A DNA stretch of 5,952 nucleotides from XYB1-FULL-44-23 sp964441445 (GTDB lineage: Bacteria; Patescibacteriota; Microgenomatia; CAZETR01; Amesbacteraceae). Both the position numbers and the translations under genes were made by a program. Location of the stretch: assembly GCA_964441445.1 (NCBI GenBank), contig CAYTYO010000034.1, positions 1 to 5,952 on the forward strand. Reading direction: 5' to 3'. Shown one piece after another: positions 1 to 5,676 of the stretch. Position 1 is the stretch's first letter. Each line of letters begins with the position of its first letter. Below the pieces are notes generated by a model. It was not told where the DNA came from. It worked only from the letters and a program-made list of their open reading frames with translations, and made no database searches.

Positions 1-2
1 CT

Positions 3-362
3 TTTATCGACTTCATTACTTCAGACCGTCAACTGGTTGTTGATTTCTCGACCGGTATATCTCACAGCCTTTCTGCCATGTCTAAACGGCTGGGCATTAT
101 TGCCAACAGCTCCGCATATGATCGGGCAGTAGCCGCGTTACTATTTTTGGGCGAGAAATTTGGAAAACATGTCGGCGAAAACGGTACTATCCTCATCGAG
201 CATCCTTTTTCGCACAAAGAAATTGCCTCCTGGATGGGCACTGCTCGGGAAACCGCCAGCATCAACTTAAAAAAACTTCAGCGTGAAGGCCTGATTACAT
301 ATCGTCAGCACCGCATCCTTATTCCTGATTTTTCGGCTTTGGCAGCAAAGAACGAACTTTAA
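3..362 (+). CDS. Crp/Fnr-family transcriptional regulator, C-terminal part (5' truncated by window)
   Basis: The reading frame is open from base 3 with no start needed, so the ATG at 78 is internal and the gene begins outside the window. The visible 119 residues hold the end of the dimerisation helix (around SAMSKRLGIIANSSAYDRAV) and a complete winged helix-turn-helix: FSHKEIASWMGTARETA, then the recognition helix and LQREGLITY, and a wing ending LIPDFSAL. This is the classic C-terminal layout of Crp/Fnr proteins, which bind DNA as dimers and respond to a ligand through an N-terminal cyclic-nucleotide-like domain not seen here. The recognition helix keeps the Arg-Glu pair of Crp (RET, 246-254), but the position of the usual second Arg (Crp RETVGR, Fnr ETISR) is Ile (261-263). 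The effector and targets cannot be told. It ends with TAA at 360-362. The family is clear; the exact subfamily is not. Confidence 0.9.
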   Translation, partial: FIDFITSDRQLVVDFSTGISHSLSAMSKRLGIIANSSAYDRAVAALLFLGEKFGKHVGENGTILIEHPFSHKEIASWMGTARETASINLKKLQREGLITYRQHRILIPDFSALAAKNEL

Positions 363-530
363 TTATAATTCACTTTAATTGCCGTTGTTCAATAGTTGTT
401 GATGCTAGTACTTACTCGTGTTGGCGTATGCGTCAGTAAATCACTCTAAAAACCAATTCGGCGGTTTAATCGTGTCTGCCCGATCAGGAGAATTGACAAC
501 TAACTTCAAATATCACCATAATGATTGGCA
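363..530. other. Intergenic region between the Crp-like gene and the CAP gene
   Basis: This 168-bp gap is the longest non-coding stretch in the window. It starts with a 10-bp palindrome (AATTATAATT, 361-370) that touches the stop codon of the Crp-like gene, is AT-rich around the stop, and ends with a strong promoter at 493-522. I see no GC-rich hairpin followed by a T run, no tRNA and no convincing small gene. A 63-codon frame at 418-609 has no family resemblance and runs into the CAP gene in another frame. Confidence 0.7.
493..522 (+). promoter_or_regulatory. Strong sigma70-type promoter for the CAP-rfb gene cluster
   Basis: A perfect -35 box TTGACA (493-498) is followed by an 18-bp spacer and a -10 box CATAAT (517-522), which matches TATAAT at five of six positions. 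The expected transcription start is about 528-530, directly before the ATG at 531, so the first mRNA would be leaderless or nearly so. It is the only clear promoter ahead of the six-gene + strand cluster. The boxes are read directly; activity and start site are inferred. Confidence 0.75.
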
Positions 531-1460
531 ATGTCACGTGCACGCCATCTTTTTCTGCCGCATCACACCAATAATCAGCGCGCAAGAATTCTCCACCCCT
601 CATCCTTAAGCGTTATCGTCGGAGTATTTGCTATTTTTCAGATCATTATTTCGCAAATAGCAGCAAGATACCCGCTGATTTTAGGTTACGCCTCTCAAAT
701 CCCTCCCGAAGAAATCGTCCGTTTGACTAACGAACAACGAGCGACAGCTGGTGTAGCTCCGGTTACCCTTGACCCGAAATTGTCAGCAGCAGCAGCCAAA
801 AAAGCCGCGGACATGTTCGCCAAAAATTATTGGGCTCACGTCTCACCGACCGGTACCCAACCCTGGTTCTTCATTACCGACTCCGGTTATTCATACCGTT
901 ACGCTGGGGAAAACCTGGCCCGCGACTTTTCCGCCGCGACTTCAGTTATCCAAGGGTGGATGAATTCGCCTTCGCACAAAGACAATTTACTTAATTCTCG
1001 TTACCAGGACATCGGTGTGGCTGTAGTCGATGGTCAGTTGGAGGGTCGGGAAACCACTCTGGTCGTCCAGGTTTTCGGCACCAAGTTATCAAGTGCTCCC
1101 GCGGTAACCGGAAATTCGGCTTCAATTGTAGTCAAAGCTGCGGAAACCAAACCTACACCTCTCCCGCAGGCGACCGGCACTCCCGTGCCTACTCCCACAT
1201 CCGCTCCGGCCGTTGCGGATAATGTTCCCGTTTCCTCATCTTTCTTAGCCAGTGTCCAAAATCCTATTTCTCCGTTTGATCTCACCCGATACATCTCATT
1301 TGGTCTATTACTTCTTCTGGCTGTAGTTCTTGGCTTGGATGTCATTATCGTTAACCGCCGGAAGATAGTTCGCTGGACCAGCAGGAGCTTTGCTCATCTT
1401 ATATTTGTGTTAATAATAATTATTGCCGCCGGCACTGTCCTGCGGGGACAAATACTTTAA
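531..1460 (+). CDS. Membrane-anchored CAP/SCP-domain protein (YkwD-like)
   Basis: This 309-aa protein has a CAP (SCP/PR-1) domain, a fold found in secreted or surface proteins of largely unknown bacterial function. An N-terminal cytoplasmic motif FLPHHTNNQRARILH (residues 8-22) precedes a membrane helix (about 25-45). The CAP domain follows (about 60-185): LTNEQRATAGV, YWAHVSPTG, AGENLA and GWMNSPSHKDNLLN supply the expected cavity residues His103, Glu127 and His149, and it ends with IGVAVVDG and VVQVFGT. Next is a Thr/Pro/Ala-rich linker (about 186-240, with TPVPTPTSAP) and two more helices (about 254-274 and 288-304) with a basic loop NRRKIVRW between them. The predicted topology puts the CAP domain outside the cell. 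I chose ATG 531 because the promoter predicts transcription starting there; TTG 525 is an in-frame alternative adding two residues, but it lies upstream of the likely transcript start. There is no Shine-Dalgarno sequence. It is the first gene of the putative operon. Domain assignment is firm; the biological role is unknown. Confidence 0.9.
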   Translation: MSRARHLFLPHHTNNQRARILHPSSLSVIVGVFAIFQIIISQIAARYPLILGYASQIPPEEIVRLTNEQRATAGVAPVTLDPKLSAAAAKKAADMFAKNYWAHVSPTGTQPWFFITDSGYSYRYAGENLARDFSAATSVIQGWMNSPSHKDNLLNSRYQDIGVAVVDGQLEGRETTLVVQVFGTKLSSAPAVTGNSASIVVKAAETKPTPLPQATGTPVPTPTSAPAVADNVPVSSSFLASVQNPISPFDLTRYISFGLLLLLAVVLGLDVIIVNRRKIVRWTSRSFAHLIFVLIIIIAAGTVLRGQIL

Positions 1461-1473
1461 AACAACTTACACT

Positions 1474-1752
1474 ATGTCAAAAATTACCTTTGAAAAAGAT
1501 TTTCCCAAACACCCTTTGCATTACTTCACTCTGCTCTCCTTGATGTTGATCGGCCTCTGGGGTGTATTTCTCTTTAGTTTCCAACCCGCACTCCAACTTT
1601 CAGTCGTCGTCAGTATGGCAATTTGTTATGTTATCTGGGGTGTTATTCACCATCAGGAGCATCGCGATTTGCATGTTAAAATAGTCATCGAGTATATTCT
1701 GGTTGCGGTTTTGGGAATTTTAATTTTCGGCAGCCTACTCGTCAGAACTTGA
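1474..1752 (+). CDS. Small three-helix membrane protein of unknown function
   Basis: This encodes a 92-aa hydrophobic protein. Three membrane helices are visible, at about residues 16-36, 39-58 and 70-90. A short loop between helices 2 and 3 is rich in histidine and charge: His59, His60, Glu62, His63, Asp65 and His67 in IHHQEHRDLH. Two further histidines (13 and 16) stand just before helix 1. ATG 1474 is chosen over an in-frame start at 1423 because the latter lies within the CAP coding region and would add a non-hydrophobic peptide. The gap from the CAP stop is 13 bp, and the TGA stop overlaps the TTG start of the next gene by sharing TTGA, which implies coupled translation. From memory, similar small HPLH...HH proteins occur in other Patescibacteria, but I cannot name a family. 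The histidine loop could bind metal; this is only a guess. Confidence 0.8.
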   Translation: MSKITFEKDFPKHPLHYFTLLSLMLIGLWGVFLFSFQPALQLSVVVSMAICYVIWGVIHHQEHRDLHVKIVIEYILVAVLGILIFGSLLVRT

Positions 1753-2315
1753 AACACCGACTTTTCTTAGCCTTAAGCCTTCCTCCCCACGTCACCGCAT
1801 CCATTGCTGAACTTCAAATCCGGCTGGACAAACTGCATTTACCCATTATTTGGCCGCCTCCAGAAAAACTTCATCTCACCTTAAACTTTATCGGTAAGGT
1901 GGACATGGAGAAGCAGATCGAAATTATTCGCTCCGTGACCGATATCTCCATGTCTCACCGGTCCTTTTCCCTTCGTCCTATCTTTCTCGATACCTTGTAT
2001 AAAAAGCACGATACTTCGTTAGTCTATCTGGCTGTGGGGGGAGATGTCGAAGCTCTGTCCGAACTCCAATCTTCACTTGCCCGGGAACTTACCGATCAAA
2101 AAATTTCCCAGCCCGACAAATTCCAACCTCACATTGTCATCGGCAAACTCAAAAAAATGGATCCTGTCATGACCAAAGATGTTCTCCAGAAAATTCAGGA
2201 TGTAGACATAGATCCTCTCCCGGAGTTTGTCGTCGACACTGTCTGCCTCTATGAAAGCATGCTCACGCGCGAAGGCAGCCATTATCGGCGCATTGGCCGC
2301 TACATGCTACAATAA
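1749..2315 (+). CDS. thpR: RNA 2',3'-cyclic phosphodiesterase-like 2H phosphoesterase (ThpR/LigT family)
   Basis: At 188 aa this has the usual length of the ThpR/LigT family, soluble enzymes that hydrolyse 2',3'-cyclic phosphate ends of RNA and were first known as archaeal/bacterial 2'-5' RNA ligases. Supporting segments are the N-terminal RLFLALSLPP, WPPPEKLHLTLNFIG with the first catalytic motif His42-Leu-Thr44-Leu, and FQPHIVIGKLK with the second at His128. In the second motif the expected Thr/Ser two residues after His is Val130. The C-terminal VCLYESMLTREGSHYRRIGRY closely matches the family ending. The TTG start at 1749 gives the standard MKHRLFLAL beginning and overlaps the upstream stop by 4 bp; there is no Shine-Dalgarno sequence. 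The family is clear; full catalytic competence is less so because of the Val. Confidence 0.88.
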   Translation: MKHRLFLALSLPPHVTASIAELQIRLDKLHLPIIWPPPEKLHLTLNFIGKVDMEKQIEIIRSVTDISMSHRSFSLRPIFLDTLYKKHDTSLVYLAVGGDVEALSELQSSLARELTDQKISQPDKFQPHIVIGKLKKMDPVMTKDVLQKIQDVDIDPLPEFVVDTVCLYESMLTREGSHYRRIGRYMLQ

Positions 2316-2324
2316 TCTTCCGAT

Positions 2325-3050
2325 ATGAAGGGCATCATTCTCGCCGGAGGCAAAGCGACCAGGCTTCGCCCTCTGACCACGATCACCAGTAAACAGCTCC
2401 TCCCGGTTTACGATAAGCCCATGATCTACTATCCCATTAACACTCTGGTTTCCTCGGGCATAACTGACATTCTCATTATTGTCGCTCCTGAATATTCTGG
2501 CCACTTCCTCAATTTATTAGGTTCGGGCAAAGATTTTGGAGCTAAGTTCAGTTTTGTTATCCAGGATGAACCCCGCGGGTTAGCGGACGCCTTTATTATG
2601 GGAGAGGATTTTATTGACGAGGATAATGTCACCATGATTTTGGGCGACAACATTTTTGACAAGGATTTTTCCAAAGAAATTAAATCATTTAAATCAGGCG
2701 GCATGGTCTTTGCCAAAAAAGTTCCCGATCCGCAACGCTTTGGCGTCGCCGAATTTAATGCCGATATGCAGGTTATCAGCATCGAAGAAAAACCCCAAGT
2801 TCCTAAAAGCGACTATGCCATTGTCGGTTTATACACTTACGACGCCGGTGTCGTCGGCATTGCCAAAAGCCTGAAACCTTCAGCCAGGGGTGAAATTGAA
2901 ATTACCGACATCAACAACGCCTATCTCCGCCGCGGCCAGTTAAAAGTTAATGTGTTTGATGGTCTATGGGCAGATGCCGGCACCTTCGACTCACTTTTGG
3001 AAGTTGGAAATTATATGGCTGCCAAAGCCGGAAAGGGGACTGCTTCATGA
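2325..3050 (+). CDS. rfbA: Glucose-1-phosphate thymidylyltransferase, short form
   Basis: It is predicted to join glucose-1-phosphate and dTTP into dTDP-glucose, the first step toward dTDP-L-rhamnose and related 6-deoxysugars. The signature loop is LAGGKATRLRPLT (residues 6-18), with Ala where most family members have Gly (GGxGTRL). Further landmarks are KQLLPVYDKPMIYYP, QDEPRGLADAF (80-90), LGDN with the metal ligand Asp108, EEKP (154-157), GEIEITDIN and WADAGT, whose Asp217 matches the second metal-binding Asp. At 241 aa it lacks about 50 C-terminal residues of E. coli RfbA (293 aa), the part that helps form the regulatory site and tetramer, so allosteric control may differ. It starts 9 bp after thpR without a Shine-Dalgarno sequence and overlaps rfbB through ATGA. 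Nucleotide preference for dTTP over UTP is inferred from the rfbB neighbour. Confidence 0.93.
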   Translation: MKGIILAGGKATRLRPLTTITSKQLLPVYDKPMIYYPINTLVSSGITDILIIVAPEYSGHFLNLLGSGKDFGAKFSFVIQDEPRGLADAFIMGEDFIDEDNVTMILGDNIFDKDFSKEIKSFKSGGMVFAKKVPDPQRFGVAEFNADMQVISIEEKPQVPKSDYAIVGLYTYDAGVVGIAKSLKPSARGEIEITDINNAYLRRGQLKVNVFDGLWADAGTFDSLLEVGNYMAAKAGKGTAS

Positions 3051-4048
3051 GAGTATTGATTACCGGTGGTGCCGGCTTCATTGGTTCCAACTTCGTCCGC
3101 TATTGGGCGGAAAAATATCCTCACGATAGCATCACAGTTCTCGACAAGCTGACCTATGCCGGTCACCGGTCTTCGCTGAAAGATTTGGAAAGCCGTGGAG
3201 CCATTCGTTTTGTCAAAGGTGATATTTGTGATATGCCGCTGGTGGATTCCTTAGTTTCTCAAACCGATTATTTAATTAATTTTGCCGCCGAAACTCACGT
3301 AGATCGTTCCGTGCTGGATCCGTCGGTTTTTGTGAGAACTAATGTTTTGGGTACTTACACCTTACTCGAATCTGCATTGAAACATCACATTAAACGCTTT
3401 CATCACATTTCGACAGATGAGGTTTTTGGTTCTCTTTCTCTTTCTTCCCGCCAAAAGTTTAGCGAAAAAACTCCTTACGCTCCGCATAATCCCTATTCAG
3501 CTTCCAAGGCCGGATCGGACCACCTGGTCAGGGCTTATTTCACCACATTTGGTTTGGATGTAACCATCAGCAACTGTTCCAATAATTACGGCCCTTATCA
3601 GGATCCGGAAAAGTTTATCCCCCGGATGATCACCAATCTCATCCAGGGGGAAAACATCAAAGTTTACGGCACCGGAAAACAAATTCGCGACTGGCTGTAT
3701 GTGACCGACCACTGCTGGGCCATTGATCTGATAATTCACAATGCCGCACCCGGTGAAACATTTACCATAGGCGGCCAGAAACATCTTTTCTCCAACTTAG
3801 AAATTGCCCGTAAAGTATTACAAATCATGAATTTGCCCGAAAGCCGGATAGAATTTGTAAAAGACCGACCCGGCCATGATCAGAAATATGCCGTTGATTG
3901 GACAAAAATAAATAAACACCTTAAATGGAGTCCCACCCGGGATATTGCCTCGGGTCTTGCGGAAACTATTCATTGGTATCAAACTAATACTTCCTGGTGG
4001 ACTCCGCTCAAGTCTCAATCAGAATCGATTTATGTCCAAAACAAATAA
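3047..4048 (+). CDS. rfbB: dTDP-glucose 4,6-dehydratase
   Basis: This 333-aa extended short-chain dehydrogenase/reductase converts dTDP-glucose to dTDP-4-keto-6-deoxyglucose using tightly bound NAD. The N-terminal Rossmann motif GGAGFIG (Gly7, Gly10, Gly13) is followed by LDKLTYAGH, FAAETHVDRSV, the catalytic TDE triad (Thr123-Asp124-Glu125) in STDEVFG, the YxxxK pair Tyr150/Lys154, and NCSNNYGPYQ, EKFIPRMI and GKQIRDWLYVTDH, all hallmarks of RfbB/RmlB. The length is close to the usual 330-360 aa. The ATG at 3047 overlaps the rfbA stop as ATGA; an in-frame start at 2966 is rejected because its 27 extra residues lie inside rfbA and resemble nothing. AAGGGG about 10 bases upstream is the only Shine-Dalgarno-like stretch seen before any gene here. 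The 3' end overlaps the next gene by 17 bp. Confidence 0.95.
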   Translation: MRVLITGGAGFIGSNFVRYWAEKYPHDSITVLDKLTYAGHRSSLKDLESRGAIRFVKGDICDMPLVDSLVSQTDYLINFAAETHVDRSVLDPSVFVRTNVLGTYTLLESALKHHIKRFHHISTDEVFGSLSLSSRQKFSEKTPYAPHNPYSASKAGSDHLVRAYFTTFGLDVTISNCSNNYGPYQDPEKFIPRMITNLIQGENIKVYGTGKQIRDWLYVTDHCWAIDLIIHNAAPGETFTIGGQKHLFSNLEIARKVLQIMNLPESRIEFVKDRPGHDQKYAVDWTKINKHLKWSPTRDIASGLAETIHWYQTNTSWWTPLKSQSESIYVQNK

Positions 4049-4997
4049 CCCTGAAAGAATTTTAATTTTTGGTGATGGTCAAATTGGAAATTTTTATCAC
4101 ACCTTTTTTAACCTCCAAAAAATCACTTCACTTATTACTCCGGCAGATATCCGCAACCCGGAAGAAATATCTAAAGCCGTAGACGACTTTAACCCCACTG
4201 TCGTCATCAACACCGCAGCCCAGACCAATCTGGAGTGGTGTGCCCAAAATCACTTGGCCGCTTTTGAAGTTAATGTTTTGGGGGCGGAAAACATCGCCCG
4301 GGTCTGTGACACACGACAAATATATTTCATTCATTTTTCCAGTGGCTGCATCATGGAAAGCCGGGATGAAGCCGATGCCCGAAAAGAAACAGACACTCCG
4401 CATCCGGTTTCCTATTATTCCTGGACTAAAGTCTGGTCGGAAAACCTGGTTAGTTTTAAAAAGTCTGCCGATTTTAAGTATTTAATACTTCGCCCGCGCC
4501 AACCGGTATCCGCCCGAATTAATCACAAAAATATGCTTATTAAAATGCTTACCTTTTCCAAGTTCATCGATACCCCCAATAGCGGCACTGTCTTGGAAGA
4601 TCTCATGAACTGGACTTTGGCATTAATAAATAAACGTGCCACCGGCATCTACAATGTTGCCAACAGCGGCTGGACCACTCCGTATCAGATCGGTCTTCTG
4701 CTTAAAAAATATGTACTTCCGGATTTGCCGGTCAATAAAATAGACAAGACTGAACTTAATCGCTTAACTCCCGAAACCAGGGTGGATACCATTCTTGATG
4801 TCTCCAAACTGGAAGCCCTTATCGGTCCGGTTACGCCTTATCGTCAAAGACTTGAAGAGCTGATTATCGACCTGGCAAAAAACTTTACGACAGGAGACAT
4901 TGCGGAAATAAAAAATCAGTTAACACTGACTGTCGAACAATCTAAAACCCGCACGGTCGTTAATGATGTTTGGCCCCAACTGCTTGACCGCAGCTAA
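4032..4997 (+). CDS. RmlD-type sugar-nucleotide reductase, probably a bifunctional NRS/ER-like 3,5-epimerase/4-reductase
   Basis: This 321-aa short-chain dehydrogenase has a Rossmann motif FGDGQIGN (Gly14, Gly17... near residue 13-20), INTAAQTNLEWC, FEVNVLGAENIA and a YxxxK pair (Tyr129/Lys133), as in RmlD dTDP-4-dehydrorhamnose reductases. Several segments fit the plant bifunctional epimerase/reductase (NRS/ER, also the C-terminal half of RHM proteins) better: SSGCIMES (plant ATGCIFE), LRPRQPVS (LRVRMPIS), DTPNSGTVLEDL (NIPNSMTVLDEL) and GIYNVANSGWTTPYQI (GIWNFTNPGVVSHNEI), with plant sequences from memory. Cys106 and Lys171 align with the plant Cys and Lys I recall as required for epimerisation. 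Residues after about 284 form an extra tail. ATG 4032 is chosen because it precedes the Rossmann strand ERILIFG closely; it overlaps rfbB by 17 bp. It would finish the rhamnose pathway after RfbB. An ordinary RmlD paired with a distant rfbC is the alternative. Confidence 0.85.
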   Translation: MSKTNNPERILIFGDGQIGNFYHTFFNLQKITSLITPADIRNPEEISKAVDDFNPTVVINTAAQTNLEWCAQNHLAAFEVNVLGAENIARVCDTRQIYFIHFSSGCIMESRDEADARKETDTPHPVSYYSWTKVWSENLVSFKKSADFKYLILRPRQPVSARINHKNMLIKMLTFSKFIDTPNSGTVLEDLMNWTLALINKRATGIYNVANSGWTTPYQIGLLLKKYVLPDLPVNKIDKTELNRLTPETRVDTILDVSKLEALIGPVTPYRQRLEELIIDLAKNFTTGDIAEIKNQLTLTVEQSKTRTVVNDVWPQLLDRS

Positions 4998-5623
4998 CTT
5001 TCATCTCGCCACTCTTTAATTTTTTTGTGATCCCCCGAAAGTAGTATTTCCGGTACCTTCCAGCCTTTATATTCTTCCGGTCGGGTATATTGCGGATATT
5101 CAGTTTCCCCTTCGTGGTTGTGCGACTCTTCCGTCAGCGACTCCTTGTTCCCTAAAACATCTGGAATTAATCTTGCCACGCTATCCACAATTATCATCGC
5201 CGGTATTTCACCTCCCGACAGCACATAATCTCCGATTGAGATTATCCGGTGAGCGAGATGCTCATGTACCCGGTGATCAATCCCTTCATAGTGGCCGCAA
5301 ACAATAACCAGGTGCTTCACTCCAGCCAATTCGACAGCCGTTTTCTGCGTGTATTTTTCTCCGCCCGCGTCCGTAATCACCACTATAGCCTCTGGGGTGC
5401 GCACGGCTTCTATTGCTTTATCAATCACGTCTACCCGCATCACCATTCCGGCCCCGCCCCCATATGGCCGGTCATCGACGGACTTGTAATTATCGGCAGA
5501 ATAATCCCGCAGGTTGTGTAAGTTTATTTCCAGTTTCTGCTTTTCAATCGCTCGTTTTACAATCGATTGTCCGAAAACATCGCTAAACATCTCCGGAAAC
5601 AAAGTCAGGATATCAATTTTCAT
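4994..5623 (-). CDS. trmD: tRNA (guanine-37-N1)-methyltransferase TrmD, short form
   Basis: TrmD methylates G37 next to the anticodon of tRNAs reading CNN and some other codons, using S-adenosylmethionine, and prevents frameshifting. The 209-aa protein starts MKIDILTLFPEMF and has RDYSADNYKSVDDRPYGGG with GAGMVM (about 39-63). The knotted SAM-binding site follows: CGHYEGIDHR (109-118), SIGDYVLSGGEIPAM (129-143) and RLIPDVLGN. It ends with YPQYTRPEEYKGWKVPEILLSGDHKKIKEWR, all diagnostic for TrmD. It is about 45 residues shorter than the E. coli enzyme (255 aa), stopping just after the GDHxxIxxWR motif. Glu166 occupies the place of the usual Asp in the DSF segment, the likely general base. The TAG stop overlaps the TAA stop of the convergent sugar gene. 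The start ATG (5621-5623) lies 6 bp after a TAAAAT -10 box, suggesting a leaderless message. Confidence 0.95.
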   Translation of the reverse strand: MKIDILTLFPEMFSDVFGQSIVKRAIEKQKLEINLHNLRDYSADNYKSVDDRPYGGGAGMVMRVDVIDKAIEAVRTPEAIVVITDAGGEKYTQKTAVELAGVKHLVIVCGHYEGIDHRVHEHLAHRIISIGDYVLSGGEIPAMIIVDSVARLIPDVLGNKESLTEESHNHEGETEYPQYTRPEEYKGWKVPEILLSGDHKKIKEWRDES

Positions 5624-5629
5624 ATCTCG

Positions 5630-5635
5630 ATTTTA
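5630..5635 (-). promoter_or_regulatory. Possible -10 box of a leaderless trmD promoter
   Basis: On the - strand TAAAAT ends 6 bp before the trmD ATG, which would place the transcription start at or next to the start codon, as for the CAP gene. A -35 box is weak: TTGCAT at 5655-5660 with a 19-bp spacer is the best I see. An alternative -strand CATAAT at 5697-5702 would give a leader of roughly 65 bases. Confidence 0.4.
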
Positions 5636-5676
5636 CACTCAACCGCGTTCTTTAATGCAATTTACTTACTTACGGG

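Larger units (their letters stand above)
531..4997 (+). other. Putative six-gene operon (CAP, small membrane protein, thpR, rfbA, rfbB, epimerase/reductase)
   Basis: Six + strand genes follow one another with gaps of 13 and 9 bp and overlaps of 4, 4 and 17 bp, and no terminator-like hairpin or second clear promoter lies between them. The only strong promoter is at 493-522. Together they combine surface and envelope genes with an RNA phosphoesterase, so co-transcription does not by itself imply a shared function. Co-transcription is inferred from spacing alone. Confidence 0.65.

Noticed and set aside
361..370. 10-bp palindrome AATTATAATT after the Crp-like gene as a terminator or operator
   Set aside because: It is all A/T, has no loop or GC stem, and such palindromes are common by chance in AT-rich gaps.
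418..609. 63-codon + strand frame in the gap before the CAP gene
   Set aside because: It has a TTG start with no ribosome site, contains the promoter inside it, overlaps the CAP gene in another frame, and resembles no family.
1034..1345. 103-codon - strand frame opposite the CAP gene
   Set aside because: It is antisense to the CAP domain end and the Thr/Pro linker; its composition reflects that low-complexity stretch read backward.
1750..1752. TGA as a sense codon (Gly, as in Gracilibacteria/SR1)
   Set aside because: TGA ends the small membrane protein and rfbA at expected protein ends, and no gene here carries an internal in-frame TGA.
2429..2782. 117-codon - strand frame opposite rfbA
   Set aside because: It lies wholly inside a well-supported gene and has no recognisable domain.
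2966..3046. Upstream in-frame start for rfbB
   Set aside because: The 27 added residues are the shifted-frame reading of the rfbA end; the ATGA overlap start gives the normal RfbB N-terminus.
3945..4031. Upstream in-frame start for the epimerase/reductase
   Set aside because: The added 29 residues come from the rfbB end in another frame and would put an unrelated peptide before the Rossmann fold.
5019..5025. T-run on the + strand after the convergent stop codons as a terminator for the operon
   Set aside because: No hairpin precedes it and it lies within trmD coding sequence, encoding Lys-rich KKIK on the other strand.
5249..5521. 90-codon + strand frame opposite trmD
   Set aside because: It is antisense to the conserved SAM-binding part of TrmD, and its sequence has no family resemblance.
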